In this document: in pieces, positions 47,042 through 57,980 of the stretch
Layout: every line of letters begins with the position of its first letter
Numbering within the stretch: position 1 is the first letter of the stretch
Assembly: GCF_014145225.1 (NCBI RefSeq)
Contig: NZ_JABVCQ010000003.1
Location: forward strand, 1-64,000
Source: Thiospirillum jenense
Lineage (GTDB): Bacteria; Pseudomonadota; Gammaproteobacteria; Chromatiales; Chromatiaceae
Length of the DNA stretch: 64,000 nt
Reading direction: 5' to 3'
Made by a program: the position numbers and the translations under genes
Notes under the pieces: generated by a model
What the model was told of the DNA's origin: nothing
The model's database searches: none
Seen by the model: the letters and a program-made list of their open reading frames with translations, nothing else

Positions 47042-48394
47042 ATGCCAGTGCGTATTTCCAATACAAATGACAACACACGAGTTATAGTAGCTGAAGAGTT
47101 TAATGGTTGTCCAGGTTTAACTAAACCGGATGTTGCTGTTTTGTTTAATAATGGTACGCTACTACAATGCACTGCCGGCGAACAATTATTTAGTGCCAAT
47201 ACACAAGTAGATAAGCTATACATTCTATTGGCAGGACATGTAGTACTTAATCAACCCGGTACACATCTCAGCACTGTATTAGAACCGGGCGATTGGTTTG
47301 GTGATGTTGACTTTAATGCCAATGTCACGCATTTTTCTGAAGCTATTACGCAAACACCAGTGCGCACTCTCGCAATTGATGCAAATGCGTTTGCGGCCTT
47401 GCCCATTGGTATTAAAACATATCTCACCGATCAAATGCGGCAACTCAATCGCCGCCGTTTGAATGCATTACAAATTGAAGTGGACCATCTGAGTAAAGAC
47501 AGACGCAGTTTGATTGAGATGTTATTTGCCTTGCGCACACAGAATGGCAACGGATTTGGTAAAACAATAACCGCACAGCAATTGTTTGCTAAAGTGCCAT
47601 CATTACCAGTTTCAACAGTCAATCTGTTAAATAAAATGTTGGATGAGCGCACAACTAAAACAGAAATTGTCGAACTGGTTTCGACGGACGCAGCATTAAC
47701 TGCAATTCTGTTAAAAGCAGCCAATTCACCAACCTACGGGTTTAATAATCCAGTCACCAACGTTAATCATGCTGTGGTTTTACTCGGACATAATGCCGTT
47801 TATCAAATCATTATGTCGGAGAGTATGCGTCAAAGTTTGCCCAATAAACCATTATTCACGGAAATCCACCAACGTGCAATTGAATTATCACGATTAACTT
47901 TTACACTTTCGCAAATGCTGAATATTGGAAAACCAGCTGAGGTTGCTACCATTGGGATTTTGGGCGAAATTGGCAGCGTCATAGTTGAATTATTAAAAAC
48001 GTATAACTCACGATTAGAGTTATTATTCAGTTTTGCGGACGATGCTGAAATGGGGGCGGAATTATTGCGCAGTTGGAGTTTGCCCGATAGTTTGTGTACC
48101 AGTTTGGAATATCAACATTATCCCGAATTCGCCGCCCCAGAACAGATTCCCGATACAGCACGAATAAATGTGGCGATCTTATATTTGGCGCGACAGTTTT
48201 ATCATCAATTACATCAAACCAACGTCACCTTGCCGAACTTTTTTATGCGTGAGTATTTGCAGCTACTCGGGTTGCGCAATACTAGCAGCCATGAATTATT
48301 ATATGAACGACTCTTGCCGCGCTTACGGACACAACGCCACGTTTTACCTAAATCATTAGTTGAAGTATTAGGGGTTGATTTAGAAACGAGCTAA
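47042..48394 (+). CDS. HDOD-domain regulator with N-terminal cyclic-nucleotide-binding-like domain
   Basis: 450 residues. The first part (about 30-130) has the beta-roll pattern of cNMP domains (LYILLAGHVVLNQPG, LEPGDWFGDVDF) but the phosphate-binding Arg is missing (HFSEAITQTP), so cyclic nucleotide binding is doubtful. The HDOD domain (about 185-380: LPVSTVNLLNKMLDER, STDAALTAILLKAANSPTYG, VTNVNHAVVLLGHNAVYQII) is related to HD phosphohydrolases but lacks the catalytic HD pair, so it is likely a signalling scaffold. AAGGA precedes the ATG. It follows ispF by 42 bp and may be in the same transcript. Confidence 0.88.
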   Translation: MPVRISNTNDNTRVIVAEEFNGCPGLTKPDVAVLFNNGTLLQCTAGEQLFSANTQVDKLYILLAGHVVLNQPGTHLSTVLEPGDWFGDVDFNANVTHFSEAITQTPVRTLAIDANAFAALPIGIKTYLTDQMRQLNRRRLNALQIEVDHLSKDRRSLIEMLFALRTQNGNGFGKTITAQQLFAKVPSLPVSTVNLLNKMLDERTTKTEIVELVSTDAALTAILLKAANSPTYGFNNPVTNVNHAVVLLGHNAVYQIIMSESMRQSLPNKPLFTEIHQRAIELSRLTFTLSQMLNIGKPAEVATIGILGEIGSVIVELLKTYNSRLELLFSFADDAEMGAELLRSWSLPDSLCTSLEYQHYPEFAAPEQIPDTARINVAILYLARQFYHQLHQTNVTLPNFFMREYLQLLGLRNTSSHELLYERLLPRLRTQRHVLPKSLVEVLGVDLETS

Positions 48395-48433
48395 TTAACC
48401 CGGTGCAGATAATTCCAGTTTAATCTGCTATTT

Positions 48434-49108
48434 CTATTCTGGTGCTGTGACATCCAATAACAGCGGTGTTGTGATTTTCACGCCATCTAATTCGGGAATA
48501 CCAGCGGCATTTAATTGTAACCGCCGCTGCGCAAACCACCGCACGACTCGCGGATATAATCGGTGTTCTTGAATTAACACGCGGGCGGCGAGGCAATTAG
48601 CATCATCATCTTTTAATACCGGTACCCGCGCTTGGGCAATGACCGGCCCGCCATCTAATTCAGCGGTCACGAAATGAATGCTCGCGCCGTGTTCTACTTC
48701 ACCATTCGCCAAAGCGCGTGCGTGGGTATGTAAGCCGCGCAGTTTGGGTAATAATGACGGGTGAATGTTTAATAAACGGCCGTCATAATGATTGACCAAT
48801 ACCGGCGTTAAAATGCGCATGAATCCTGCTAATAAAACCAACTCCGGTGCTGCTTGGTCAATTAAGTTGATTAAAGCGGCATCGAATTGTTCACGCTGGA
48901 AAAATGTCCGATGGTCAAGCACTTGCGTGGCAATACCGGCACGGCGGGCGCGTTCTAATCCATACGCATCAGCGTTATTACTAATCACTGACCGAATGAT
49001 GATGGGCAATTCAGCGCGCTGTTGCGCGTCAATGAACGCTTGTAAATTGCTGCCGCCGCCGGAGATTAACACCACGACGGCTAATGGTGATTGATTCATA
49101 ACCGCCAT
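48434..49108 (-). CDS. purN: Phosphoribosylglycinamide formyltransferase
   Basis: 224 residues. Adds a formyl group from 10-formyl-THF to GAR in purine synthesis. VVLISGGGSNLQAFIDA at the start, the catalytic Asn-x-His in LLNIHPSLLPKLRGL, HTHARALANGEVEHGASIHFV and the essential Asp in AELDGGPVIAQARVPV are present. The start at 49108 overlaps the purM stop as TGATG; a second ATG at 49099 gives the more usual N-terminus, so either is possible. Slightly longer than typical at the C-terminus. Confidence 0.96.
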   Translation of the reverse strand: MAVMNQSPLAVVVLISGGGSNLQAFIDAQQRAELPIIIRSVISNNADAYGLERARRAGIATQVLDHRTFFQREQFDAALINLIDQAAPELVLLAGFMRILTPVLVNHYDGRLLNIHPSLLPKLRGLHTHARALANGEVEHGASIHFVTAELDGGPVIAQARVPVLKDDDANCLAARVLIQEHRLYPRVVRWFAQRRLQLNAAGIPELDGVKITTPLLLDVTAPE

Positions 49109-50145
49109 CACGCGCAATAAATGACCTGCGGCGCGGCATCCGACGCAGGTTGCAACCGCCCAATCACCCACGCTTGCTCGCCCGCCTGTGCTAGTTGCGC
49201 ACAAACCACATCAACGTCAGTGTTGGCTACGCACAACAGCATCCCCGCGCCGCAGTTAAAGGTGCGCAATAATTCCGCGTCGCTTATTCGCCCCTGTTGT
49301 TGTAACCACGCAAATACTGGCGGCAGCGACCAACTGCTGCGTTGGATCACGGCTTGACAGTGCGACGGCAACACGCGGGGCAGGTTGTCGGTGATGCCGC
49401 CGCCGGTGATGTGCGCGGCGGCGTGGATCAATCCGTCGCGCATGAGCGGCAGCAATGCTTGCGCGTAAATACGGGTTGGCGCAATTAATGCGTCGCCGAG
49501 GCTGGTTTCGCCGCAAGGTTGTGCTAAATCAGCGCCGGATACCGCAAGGATTTTGCGGATGAGGGAGTAGCCGTTGGAGTGCGGGCCGGAGGCGGCGATG
49601 GCGATTAAAACGTCAGTGGATTGGACGCGGTCGGGCGTCAACAGCGCGGATTTTTCCACGATCCCGACGCAAAAGCCGGCCAAATCGTACTCGTCACCGC
49701 TGTACATGCCGGGCATTTCGGCGGTTTCGCCACCCAGTAGGGCGCAGCCGGCTTGCTGGCAACCCGCTGCAATGCCGGCGATGACGGTCGTGGCGACCTC
49801 GACGTCCAGCCGGCCGGTGGCGTAATAATCAAGAAAAAACAACGGTTTAGCGCCGGTGACGAGTACGTCGTTAGCGCACATGGCGACCAAATCAATGCCG
49901 ATGCTGTCGTGACGGTTGAGTTGCAGCGCGAGTTTGAGTTTGGTGCCGACGCCGTCGGTGCCGGCAACCAACACTGGCTCGGAAAATCCCGTTGGCAAGG
50001 CAAATAATCCGCCAAATCCGCCCAACCCGGCGAGGACGCCCGTGCGGTGCGTGGCGGCGGCGAATGGTTTAATACGTTCAATTAAATCTGTGCCGGCGTC
50101 AATATCAACACCGGCATCACGATAGGTTAGCGAATCATTTGTCAT
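49108..50145 (-). CDS. purM: Phosphoribosylformylglycinamidine cyclo-ligase
   Basis: 345 residues. Makes AIR from FGAM with [24 protein letters not shown], the [12 protein letters not shown] segment, [18 protein letters not shown] (nucleotide and dimer motif), [11 protein letters not shown] and THRTGV-like [19 protein letters not shown] agree with PurM. purM-purN is the usual gammaproteobacterial order, and here the two are translationally coupled. Confidence 0.97.
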   Translation of the reverse strand: MTNDSLTYRDAGVDIDAGTDLIERIKPFAAATHRTGVLAGLGGFGGLFALPTGFSEPVLVAGTDGVGTKLKLALQLNRHDSIGIDLVAMCANDVLVTGAKPLFFLDYYATGRLDVEVATTVIAGIAAGCQQAGCALLGGETAEMPGMYSGDEYDLAGFCVGIVEKSALLTPDRVQSTDVLIAIAASGPHSNGYSLIRKILAVSGADLAQPCGETSLGDALIAPTRIYAQALLPLMRDGLIHAAAHITGGGITDNLPRVLPSHCQAVIQRSSWSLPPVFAWLQQQGRISDAELLRTFNCGAGMLLCVANTDVDVVCAQLAQAGEQAWVIGRLQPASDAAPQVIYCA

Positions 50146-50220
50146 GGCAGGAATTGGTATTGAGTTGTTCAGTGTTTAATCATTCACGCAATGGTACGGT
50201 ATTGATTAGCGCGAGCGCAA

Positions 50221-51312
50221 TTAAACATTAAAACGAAAATGCACCACGTCACCATCTTTCATACTGTAATCCTTGCCTTCACTGCGCAATTTGCCCGCTT
50301 CTTTTGCACCTTGTTCACCGCGATAGGTGACAAAATCATTGTAGGCAATGACCTCGGCGCGAATAAACCCGCGCTCAAAATCGCTATGAATCACGCCGGC
50401 GGCTTTAGGTGCAGTCACACCGCGCGGAATAGTCCAAGCTCGCGCTTCTTTTGGGCCGGCAGTGAAATAAGTATCTAAACCTAATAAATGATAACCGGCG
50501 CGCACCACGCGATTTAATCCCGGTTCAATTAAACCCAAATCGGTGAGAAATTCGGCACGGGCGGCGGCATCTAATTCAACTAATTCAGCTTCAATTGCGG
50601 CGCACACCGCGACTACTTCGGCATTTTCATTCGCGGCGTGTTGTTGTACTTGCGTTAATAACGCATTATTTTCAAAACCCGATTCAGCAACGTTAGCAAT
50701 ATACAACGTTGGTTTAGCGGTAATCAAAAATAAATCGCGCAGTTCGGTTTGTTCATCCGCAGTTAATGCTAATGTGCGCACGGCTTGACCGGTATTTAAA
50801 TGCTCTGCCACGCGCTCTAATAATGCTTTACGGGTGAGCAATTGTTTATCACCGCCTTTACTCAATCGTTGAGCGCGATCTAATGCGCGTTCAACCGTTT
50901 CAATATCGGCCAATGCTAATTCGGTATTGATAATGTCAATATCGCGCAAGGGATCAATTTGACCGGCGACATGAATAATGTCATCATCTTCAAAACACCG
51001 CACGACATGCGCAATTGCATCAGTCTCTCGAATATTGGCTAGGAATTGATTCCCCAAACCCTCACCTTTAGAGGCGCCGGCAACTAATCCGGCAATGTCC
51101 ACGAATTGCATCGTTGTCGGTACAATGCGCGCCGGTTTAACAATATCGGCAATCACATCTAATCGCGCATCGGGTAATGGCACAATGCCAATATTGGGAT
51201 CAATTGTGCAAAACGGATAATTCTCCGCCGCAATACCCGATTGCGTCAACGCATTAAATAATGTGGATTTACCAACGTTCGGTAATCCGACAATGCCACA
51301 CTTAAAACCCAT
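50221..51312 (-). CDS. ychF: Ribosome-associated P-loop ATPase YchF
   Basis: 363 residues, Obg-family protein that prefers ATP. G1 [15 protein letters not shown], the [10 protein letters not shown] switch, G3 [20 protein letters not shown], the altered G4 (YIANVAE, in place of NKxD, the hallmark of ATP preference), a coiled-coil insertion (about 130-200) and the C-terminal TGS domain ([54 protein letters not shown]). Implicated in translation and oxidative stress. In enterics it follows pth; here it stands alone and is divergent from an unknown gene. Confidence 0.97.
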   Translation of the reverse strand: MGFKCGIVGLPNVGKSTLFNALTQSGIAAENYPFCTIDPNIGIVPLPDARLDVIADIVKPARIVPTTMQFVDIAGLVAGASKGEGLGNQFLANIRETDAIAHVVRCFEDDDIIHVAGQIDPLRDIDIINTELALADIETVERALDRAQRLSKGGDKQLLTRKALLERVAEHLNTGQAVRTLALTADEQTELRDLFLITAKPTLYIANVAESGFENNALLTQVQQHAANENAEVVAVCAAIEAELVELDAAARAEFLTDLGLIEPGLNRVVRAGYHLLGLDTYFTAGPKEARAWTIPRGVTAPKAAGVIHSDFERGFIRAEVIAYNDFVTYRGEQGAKEAGKLRSEGKDYSMKDGDVVHFRFNV

Positions 51313-51365
51313 GCTGACAATTCGCTCAAATCAAATAAAGGTGAAAATTAACTGTGAAAAATTCA

Positions 51366-51395
51366 GCATTATTGATAATAATAATGCGATATAAT
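51366..51395 (+). promoter_or_regulatory. Possible promoter with operator-like palindrome
   Basis: TATAAT at 51390-51395 is a consensus -10 box. Directly before it, GCATTATT (51366-51373) and AATAATGC (51380-51387) form a perfect 8-bp inverted repeat with a six-base spacer, placed where -35 and a regulator would sit. No standard -35 is found at 17 bp, so activation or repression by a dimeric regulator is plausible. It precedes the gene at 51434 by about 40 bp. Confidence 0.5.
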
Positions 51396-51433
51396 CAAAT
51401 GTAGTGTCATCATAAACGATGGGAGAATAACGC

Positions 51434-52744
51434 ATGAAACTGAATCATCAACAACACGCAGGGCTGTTAATATCATTATTAACCGCGCTATCCAATGCTG
51501 CTGCTGATCCAGCATTAAACACCGCCGAGCCGCCACAATCGCAATCAGCCGACGTTTGGCAACACTCGCAGCAGCAGGCAGAGCAATTATGGCAGCAATC
51601 GCGCTCGACGGTCAGCGATTGGTGGCAACGCGCCCAGCGTAAAGCGGCGCCGACGGACATGCAACCGCCGCTGTCTGATGCCGAACACCTCAGTCATTTG
51701 TGGAACAGCCTATTGCCAACGCTGGAACGCACCCTCGTTTTGCAAGATGAGCAACGCACCCGCCCGCCGCAGGCGTGGTTGCGCCGCGATCAGGTTGATG
51801 TGCAAGCCGACATTGCCGCATTACTTGATGAGGCGGTCGCGGTATTATCTGAGGCGCCAGTGCAGCAGTATCGTGCGCGAATTCGTGAATTAGAACAGGC
51901 AATTAGCAATGCCCGTCAAGATATAGATCAATATCGGCAACAGCGGATTGGTGCGCCATTAAATGCCACACTGGGCAAAACCCGTAGCGAATATGATGCG
52001 TTAATTGCCAAATGTCAGGCAACGATTAACACCAATACCCAAGAATTGAACTCAATTAAACAACAGTTCGCGCAGGAATTACGCCAAATTGGATTAAATC
52101 TGACCGATGAACAAGTGGACTTTTTATTGACAACGGTCGTGGGTGATAATTTAATTGATTTAGGCATTGTGTTTGACAATATTAAAATCATCACCGAGCA
52201 ATTAGAAGAATTGGTGCGTGACAGTGGCGAAGATTTGAATAGCACACGACGCTATTATGGATTATACGTCGTATTATTACGCGCCTTTACGCACATGCAC
52301 CTGACCGTCGAACAGGTGATTGAAGCTGATTATATTCCGCGCATTGACGCAATTGCCCAGCGGGCGCGTGAACTCAGTCAAGAAACTCGCGCACTCCAAC
52401 AAACTCAACTCACGCAGGCAAATGTTCTGAATGCCAATCTCGCAGCACAAGAATTAACGATGCGTGCCACTCAACTGTATAGTGATTATTTGCTGCAACA
52501 AGCAGAGCAGGTGCGGGCTGCACGTTTGGTATTAGAACGTGATTTAGCGACGGCGCTCAATACTTATGAAACAGTGCGGGTATCGGGGGAGTTTGTTAAT
52601 TTGGTTAAAACCAGTCAGCAATTGATTGACGGCGTATTAAAGCGACAAGTACCTGCGTTACAGCCATTCCAAAATCTCGCATTAAAGCGAGAATTTGAAA
52701 AGCTCACTGTGCAATTACGCACTCATCACATTGCAGCACGTTAG
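51434..52744 (+). CDS. Exported coiled-coil protein of unknown function
   Basis: 436 residues. Signal peptide (LLISLLTALSNAAADPA), then a Gln/Trp/Ser-rich segment (about 35-70, with WQHSQQQAEQLWQQSRSTV), then mostly alpha-helical sequence with heptad-like spacing (about 140-220 and 310-420), for example IRELEQAISNARQDIDQYRQQR and VLERDLATALNTYETVRVS. No enzyme motif, membrane helix or lipobox seen. GGGAG precedes the ATG. I do not recognise the family. It lies between divergent ychF and convergent rplQ, under its own promoter. A periplasmic scaffold or peptidoglycan-linked role is only a guess. Confidence 0.7.
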   Translation: MKLNHQQHAGLLISLLTALSNAAADPALNTAEPPQSQSADVWQHSQQQAEQLWQQSRSTVSDWWQRAQRKAAPTDMQPPLSDAEHLSHLWNSLLPTLERTLVLQDEQRTRPPQAWLRRDQVDVQADIAALLDEAVAVLSEAPVQQYRARIRELEQAISNARQDIDQYRQQRIGAPLNATLGKTRSEYDALIAKCQATINTNTQELNSIKQQFAQELRQIGLNLTDEQVDFLLTTVVGDNLIDLGIVFDNIKIITEQLEELVRDSGEDLNSTRRYYGLYVVLLRAFTHMHLTVEQVIEADYIPRIDAIAQRARELSQETRALQQTQLTQANVLNANLAAQELTMRATQLYSDYLLQQAEQVRAARLVLERDLATALNTYETVRVSGEFVNLVKTSQQLIDGVLKRQVPALQPFQNLALKREFEKLTVQLRTHHIAAR

Positions 52745-52754
52745 ATCATTTGCT

Positions 52755-53135
52755 TTAATCGGCTGCCGCTGTTTCGGTCGCCCGATCAACTAATTCAACG
52801 TAAGCCATTGGTGCCGAATCACCAACGCGATAACCACATTTCAAGATGCGCAAATAACCGCCCGGGCGCGTATCATAACGCGGGCCTAACACGGTAAATA
52901 ACTTGGCGACTACTTCGCTATCACGCAGCCGCGCAAACGCTAACCGCCGCCGGTGCACCGAATCACTTTTAGCAAGGGTAATTAACGGTTCAGCAACACG
53001 CCGTAATTCTTTTGCTTTTGGCAGAGTTGTTTTAATCAACTCATGCCGAAATAGCGAACTTGCCATATTGCGAAACATCGCCTCTCTATGTCCAGTTGGG
53101 CGATTAAATTTTCTTCCAGATTTGCGATGACGCAT
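52755..53135 (-). CDS. rplQ: 50S ribosomal protein L17
   Basis: 126 residues. [17 protein letters not shown] is the invariant start, and [44 protein letters not shown] and YVELVDR (as [11 protein letters not shown]) follow. It lies near the peptide exit tunnel. It is last of the alpha operon rpsM-rpsK-rpsD-rpoA-rplQ, 27 bp after rpoA, and ends ten bases from a convergent gene, so its terminator must overlap that gene or be factor-dependent. Confidence 0.97.
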   Translation of the reverse strand: MRHRKSGRKFNRPTGHREAMFRNMASSLFRHELIKTTLPKAKELRRVAEPLITLAKSDSVHRRRLAFARLRDSEVVAKLFTVLGPRYDTRPGGYLRILKCGYRVGDSAPMAYVELVDRATETAAAD

Positions 53136-53162
53136 TATCCCGATCTCACAGTCACGTTGTTG

Positions 53163-54173
53163 TTATTTAACGACGAGTTCTTCAATATTGTCAGGTGGCC
53201 AATACTCCAAACGTGTCCCAAGTGCAAGCCCTTTATTTGCCAAAACATCTTTAATTTCAGTCAAAGATTTTTTACCTAAATTAGGTGTTTTTAATAACTC
53301 AACTTCAGTACGTTGAATTAAGTCACCAATCAGATAGATATTTTCAGCTTTCAAGCAATTCGCCGAACGTACAGTCAACTCCAGCTCGTCAACCGGACGC
53401 ATCATTATCGGTTCAATACCATGATTTTCTTGGCGTTCTTCACGCCGTTCTTCACGGAATCCCGCATCATCCAATTCGACAAAAGTTGACAATTGGTCAC
53501 GCAAAATCAGAGCGGCGCGTTGAATGGCTTCCTTGGGGTCAACCGTACCATTTGTTTCAATGTCTATAACCAGCCGGTCAAGATCAGTCCGTTGCTCAAC
53601 TCTAGCCGCCTCGACATTCACGGCAACTCGCACAACTGGGCTAAAGGACGCATCTAATGGCAGCTTACCAATTAAGCGATCCTCATTTTCCAGCGCCCGT
53701 TGGAGTGCTGGTACATAACCACGCCCGCGTTTTATAGTCAACGTCATACTCAATTCGCAATCGCCAGTCAAATGCGCAATTTCTAATTCTGGATTAGCAA
53801 GTTCCGCAGTATGATCAATTGCAATATCATTTGCCGTGACTACCCCAGGTCCTTTTTTACATAAGGCAAAGGTTGCAGAATCACGTCCTTTTAAAGAAAT
53901 TGCCAATTTTTTTAGATTCAGCAAAATTTCTAAAACATCTTCTTGCACACCTTCAATAGTCGAGTATTCGTGCAAAATGCCTTGAATCTCAACTTCCGTC
54001 ACCGCAAACCCATCAATCGAAGAAAGCAAAACTCGCCTCAACGCGTTACCTAACGTATGACCAAATCCACGCTCGAATGGTTCGAGCGAGATACGGGCAC
54101 GACGACAGTCCCCCGTAACAGCTTCAACGGTCACAGTACGCGGCTTTAAAAAACCACTGCCAATATCGGTCAT
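53163..54173 (-). CDS. rpoA: RNA polymerase alpha subunit
   Basis: 336 residues. N-terminal assembly domain (about 1-235; [23 protein letters not shown]-type dimer interface seen as [33 protein letters not shown]) and C-terminal domain (about 260-320; [38 protein letters not shown]) that touches UP elements and activators. The linker is rich in Glu and Arg. Seven to ten residues longer than E. coli, mainly at the linker and tail. Between rpsD and rplQ. Confidence 0.98.
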   Translation of the reverse strand: MTDIGSGFLKPRTVTVEAVTGDCRRARISLEPFERGFGHTLGNALRRVLLSSIDGFAVTEVEIQGILHEYSTIEGVQEDVLEILLNLKKLAISLKGRDSATFALCKKGPGVVTANDIAIDHTAELANPELEIAHLTGDCELSMTLTIKRGRGYVPALQRALENEDRLIGKLPLDASFSPVVRVAVNVEAARVEQRTDLDRLVIDIETNGTVDPKEAIQRAALILRDQLSTFVELDDAGFREERREERQENHGIEPIMMRPVDELELTVRSANCLKAENIYLIGDLIQRTEVELLKTPNLGKKSLTEIKDVLANKGLALGTRLEYWPPDNIEELVVK

Positions 54174-54196
54174 GAAGAAAACTCTTTGCCAGTACT

Positions 54197-54817
54197 TTAC
54201 TTTGAGTACAATTCGACGATCAGAGACTCATTAATATCCGCAGGCAAATCAGCGCGATCGGGAATGCGTTTGAATACACCTTTGCGTGTTTTCGTATCTA
54301 CTTCTACCCAATCCGGAAAGCCATATTGTTCAGCTAAAGTGAGCGAATCTTGCACACGCTTTTGTTCCTTTGCTTTCCCGCGTACTTCTACCTGATCTTC
54401 AATCGTCACTTGATAGGACGGAATATTGACGGTTTTGCCATTCACTAGAATCGTCTTATGGCTGACAAGTTGTCTCGCTTCGGCGCGTGTTGCACCGAAT
54501 CCCATCCGATATACAACATTATCGAGGCGCCGCTCTAGTAACTGCAATAAATTCTCACCCGTAGCACCCTTAATCCGCGCCGCAGTTTTATAATAGTTGC
54601 GAAACTGACGCTCCATAATGCCGTACATACGCCGAACTTTTTGTTTCTCGCGCAACTGCAATCCATAATCAGACAAGCGCCGCCGCCGATCAGCCGCCTG
54701 ACCTGGAATCTTTTCAAGATTGCACTTAGTCTCAAGTGCGCGCATCCGACTTTTGAGACTTAGGTCTACTCCTTCACGCCGCGCCAGTTTACAAGTGGGA
54801 CCAATATACCTTGCCAT
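54197..54817 (-). CDS. rpsD: 30S ribosomal protein S4
   Basis: 206 residues, same length as E. coli. [38 protein letters not shown] and the S4 domain [29 protein letters not shown] (blocks separated) are conserved. Binds 16S rRNA early in assembly. In relatives S4 represses this operon by binding the mRNA near rpsM; no such structure was checked here. Four Cys of zinc-type S4 proteins are absent. Confidence 0.97.
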   Translation of the reverse strand: MARYIGPTCKLARREGVDLSLKSRMRALETKCNLEKIPGQAADRRRRLSDYGLQLREKQKVRRMYGIMERQFRNYYKTAARIKGATGENLLQLLERRLDNVVYRMGFGATRAEARQLVSHKTILVNGKTVNIPSYQVTIEDQVEVRGKAKEQKRVQDSLTLAEQYGFPDWVEVDTKTRKGVFKRIPDRADLPADINESLIVELYSK

Positions 54818-54838
54818 AGTTCCTTAGCCTGTTTTTAT

Positions 54839-55225
54839 TTAGACACGCCGCTTTTTTGGAGGACGACAACCATTGTGAGGGATTGGAGTCACATCAGTAA
54901 TACTGGTGACTTTAAACCCCGCGCTATTTAATGCACGCACTGCCGATTCACGCCCAGGCCCTGGACCATTCACGTTTACATCGAGATTTCTAATCCCAAA
55001 CTCTTTAGCGGCCTGACTGGCACGACTTGCAGCAACCTGCGCTGCAAATGGTGTACTTTTGCGCGAACCACGAAACCCAGAACCACCCGAAGTCGCCCAT
55101 GCCAACGCATTGCCCTGTCGGTCAGTGATCGTAATAATTGTGTTATTGAAAGAAGCATGAACATGCGCAACACCATCTGCGACTTGCTTCCTAATTTTTT
55201 TCCGAGTGCGTAACGGTTTAGCCAT
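54839..55225 (-). CDS. rpsK: 30S ribosomal protein S11
   Basis: 128 residues. [39 protein letters not shown] and [14 protein letters not shown], with the C-terminal [19 protein letters not shown], are the standard blocks. It forms the platform of the small subunit close to the E site. Located between rpsM (30 bp) and rpsD (21 bp). Confidence 0.97.
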   Translation of the reverse strand: MAKPLRTRKKIRKQVADGVAHVHASFNNTIITITDRQGNALAWATSGGSGFRGSRKSTPFAAQVAASRASQAAKEFGIRNLDVNVNGPGPGRESAVRALNSAGFKVTSITDVTPIPHNGCRPPKKRRV

Positions 55226-55254
55226 TGTAATTTGAGTATCGAAACAAAGACGGG

Positions 55255-55611
55255 TTAACGTTTAATTGGACGCCGCGGACCCTTACGAGTACGCGCATTA
55301 GTTCGTGTACGTTGTCCTCGCACAGGCAATCCGCGCCGATGGCGAATACCACGATTACAACCCAAATCCATCAATCGCTTAATATTCATAGAAATTTCAC
55401 GGCGCAAGTCTCCCTCCACAGTATATTTTGAGACTTCAATACGCAACCGATCAACTTGCTCTTCAGTCAGAGTGTGGATTTTAGCATCAAATGGGATGTT
55501 CGCTGCTGTGCAAATCTTGGCGGATAAAGTGACGCCAATGCCATAAATAGAAGTTAAAGCAATACGAGTATGCTTACGATCAGGAATGTTGACGCCAGCA
55601 ATACGAGCCAT
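55255..55611 (-). CDS. rpsM: 30S ribosomal protein S13
   Basis: 118 residues, same as E. coli, when started at [19 protein letters not shown] (ATG at 55611); the upstream in-frame extension is not conserved. [30 protein letters not shown] and [20 protein letters not shown] are present. Contacts the P-site tRNA and the 50S head bridge. First gene of the alpha operon after rpmJ. Confidence 0.97.
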   Translation of the reverse strand: MARIAGVNIPDRKHTRIALTSIYGIGVTLSAKICTAANIPFDAKIHTLTEEQVDRLRIEVSKYTVEGDLRREISMNIKRLMDLGCNRGIRHRRGLPVRGQRTRTNARTRKGPRRPIKR

Positions 55612-55665
55612 GCAAACTAATCTCCTTAATAAAACTAGATTAAATCTCAAACAGATATTTTAAGT

Positions 55666-55779
55666 TTAGCCTTGACGTTGCTTGTGACGCGGGTCTGAAC
55701 AAATCACACGAACAATCCCATTGCGGCGAATCATTTTACAATTACGACAAATCTTTTTCACAGATGCACGAACTTTCAT
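55666..55779 (-). CDS. rpmJ: 50S ribosomal protein L36
   Basis: 37 residues, translated by hand: [19 protein letters not shown], then [18 protein letters not shown]. The zinc ligands Cys11, Cys14, Cys27 and His32 are all present, so this is the zinc-binding (C+) form. AGGAG stands about seven bases before the ATG. It lies between secY and rpsM as in other Gammaproteobacteria, 54 bp before rpsM. Confidence 0.96.
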   Translation of the reverse strand: MKVRASVKKICRNCKMIRRNGIVRVICSDPRHKQRQG

Positions 55780-55983
55780 AATAGTATCTCCTAAATAGAT
55801 ATGTGCTGCTTGATAGGGTCAATCTTTATTTGATTTAATCTACCATTAACAAGTATTGACGCAGAATGTGCGCCTATGTAATCGCTACGTTTTTTCTGAA
55901 AATGAAGTCATTTCACAACTCAAAAAATCAATCTGTTTTCTTACTTTATAATTAGTCAAATAACAATAAATGAATATACTGTT
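55780..55983 (-). other. AT-rich gap between secY and rpmJ
   Basis: About 204 bases without a gene, longer than other gaps in this cluster. On the minus strand TTGACC and TCTATT are spaced 17 bp apart about 15-20 bp before the rpmJ ribosome-binding site, a weak promoter candidate. It may carry a separate promoter or leader for the rpmJ-alpha group. No clear terminator seen. Confidence 0.35.
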
Positions 55984-57336
55984 TTAACGTGTTAACTTAG
56001 TGTTAGATGACTTAAAATTCGCTTTCTTCATTAACCCTTCGTATTGATGGGACATCAGATGTGCTTGAACTTGAGCCATAAAGTCCATCACGACAACTAC
56101 AACAATCAGCAGTGACGTGCCGCCAAAATAAAATGGGACATTCCAACCAACAATTAAAAACTCGGGCAACAAACAAACCGCCGTAATATAAAGCGCACCC
56201 GCCGCTGTCAATCGTGTCATAACGGCATCTATGTAACGGGCTGTTTGATCTCCTGGACGAATCCCTGGAATAAAAGCACCCGAACGTTTTAAGTTGTCTG
56301 CGGTTTCTTTCGCATCAAATACCAAGGCAGTATAAAAGAAACAGAAAAAAACAATTGCCGCTGCATAGAGAAGCACATAAATCGGTTCACCAGGTGACAG
56401 CTTCGCCGCAATATCTGCAAGCCAACTCAGACTTTCGGTTTGACCAAACCATTGCCCTAATGTACCTGGAAATAAAATAATGCTGGAGGCAAAAATTGGT
56501 GGAATGACCCCAGACATATTGAGTTTCAGTGGTAAATGCGTACTTTGTGCTGCCAACATTCGGCGACCTTGTTGGCGCCGTGCATAATTAACAGTGATGC
56601 GTCGTTGCCCGCGCTCGACAAACACAACAAACGCTGTTACTAACAATGCAAGCGCAAATAAAGCTAACACGGCTAACGCATTCATTTCACCAGTACGAAC
56701 TAGTTCTAAAGTCCCCCCAACAGCAGAGGGAAGACCGGCAACAATTCCTGCGAAAATAATGAGAGAAATCCCGTTACCAATACCACGTTCTGTGATTTGT
56801 TCACCCAGCCACATTAAAAACATCGTACCCGTGACAAGTGACACCGCCGCAGTAAATACAAAAGCGAACCCTTGTTGAACAACAATCGCTGATCCACCTG
56901 CAGTTTGACCTTGTAGCGCAATTGAAATACCAATCGCTTGGAAGGTGGCTAAAACAACGGTGCTGTACCGAGTATATTGAGTAATTTTACGGCGTCCCGC
57001 TTCACCTTCTTTCTTTAACTGCTCAAGTTGCGGAATAACAGAAGTCATCAATTGCAAAATAATACTTGCCGAAATGTAAGGCATGATACCTAAGGCAAAA
57101 ATACTTGCACGTTCTAATGCACCGCCTGAAAACATATTAAACATATCAAGGATTGAACCTTGATTTTGATCAAATAAAACAGCGAGCGCTTCAGGATTCA
57201 CACCGGGAACGGGAATAAAGGTACCAATACGGTAAACTAATAGTGCGCCTAACACAAATAATAATCGCTGGCGCAACTCTGTTAAGCGATTGATCCCACC
57301 TAATGCCTGTGTGATCGGTGCATTATTTCTAACCAT
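55984..57336 (-). CDS. secY: Preprotein translocase channel subunit SecY
   Basis: 450 residues, ten membrane helices. [21 protein letters not shown], the plug/TM2 region [36 protein letters not shown]-like [20 protein letters not shown], the cytoplasmic loop [10 protein letters not shown] and [18 protein letters not shown] are standard. Forms the SecYEG channel for export and membrane insertion. Located between rplO (13 bp) and rpmJ, as usual for the spc operon. Confidence 0.98.
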   Translation of the reverse strand: MVRNNAPITQALGGINRLTELRQRLLFVLGALLVYRIGTFIPVPGVNPEALAVLFDQNQGSILDMFNMFSGGALERASIFALGIMPYISASIILQLMTSVIPQLEQLKKEGEAGRRKITQYTRYSTVVLATFQAIGISIALQGQTAGGSAIVVQQGFAFVFTAAVSLVTGTMFLMWLGEQITERGIGNGISLIIFAGIVAGLPSAVGGTLELVRTGEMNALAVLALFALALLVTAFVVFVERGQRRITVNYARRQQGRRMLAAQSTHLPLKLNMSGVIPPIFASSIILFPGTLGQWFGQTESLSWLADIAAKLSPGEPIYVLLYAAAIVFFCFFYTALVFDAKETADNLKRSGAFIPGIRPGDQTARYIDAVMTRLTAAGALYITAVCLLPEFLIVGWNVPFYFGGTSLLIVVVVVMDFMAQVQAHLMSHQYEGLMKKANFKSSNTKLTR

Positions 57337-57349
57337 GAATCTAGATAAC

Positions 57350-57781
57350 CTACTCTACACTTCCGCCAGCCGCTTCAATTGCCAAACGTGCACCTTTGGT
57401 GACCAATATTCCGTGTACTCGAAAAGAACGTTGCGGTTGACCAGAGAGGATAATTTTTACCTGGGTAATATGATGTGCAATTAAACCAGCGGTGCGCAAA
57501 GTTATCAAATCAATCAAATCACCTTCGACTTGATTAAGTTCACTGGTACGGATTTCATCGCGCTGCAATCCACTTCTAGAACGAAATCCTAATTTTGGCA
57601 GGCGCCGCTGCAACGGCATTTGTCCACCTTCAAACCCCAATTTATGAAAACCGCCAGCGCGGGCCTTTTGACCTTTATGCCCACGTCCGCAAGTTTTGCC
57701 TAAACCAGAGCCAATCCCACGACCGACACGCTTGGCTGCTGTATGCTGCCCAGCAGCTGGTGCAAGTTCATTAAGACGCAT
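57350..57781 (-). CDS. rplO: 50S ribosomal protein L15
   Basis: 143 residues. [20 protein letters not shown], then the glycine-rich [21 protein letters not shown] and [17 protein letters not shown] are typical; a globular C-terminal domain follows. It binds 23S rRNA late in assembly. Starts within the last codons of rpmD (11-base overlap). Confidence 0.96.
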   Translation of the reverse strand: MRLNELAPAAGQHTAAKRVGRGIGSGLGKTCGRGHKGQKARAGGFHKLGFEGGQMPLQRRLPKLGFRSRSGLQRDEIRTSELNQVEGDLIDLITLRTAGLIAHHITQVKIILSGQPQRSFRVHGILVTKGARLAIEAAGGSVE

Positions 57782-57977
57782 GAGCGGTTTCCTCTTCCAC
57801 CAACTTCACCATATAACTGACTTTATTCAACATACCGCGTGTTGCTGGCGTATCTATTACTTCGACCGTTTGATGCAACCGCCGCAATCCTAAACCATGT
57901 ACGCAAGCACGATGGTGTTTCAGCCGTCCATAAACACTACGCATTAGCTTAACTTTCATCGTCTTTTCATCTGACAT
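57771..57977 (-). CDS. rpmD: 50S ribosomal protein L30
   Basis: 68 residues. [40 protein letters not shown] and [14 protein letters not shown] fit the bacterial L30 family. It has six extra residues before MKVK and an extra tail; the ATG at 57977 has GGAG upstream, and a start at 57959 is possible. Begins four bases after rpsE. Confidence 0.94.
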   Translation of the reverse strand: MSDEKTMKVKLMRSVYGRLKHHRACVHGLGLRRLHQTVEVIDTPATRGMLNKVSYMVKLVEEETAHAS

Positions 57978-57980
57978 GAT

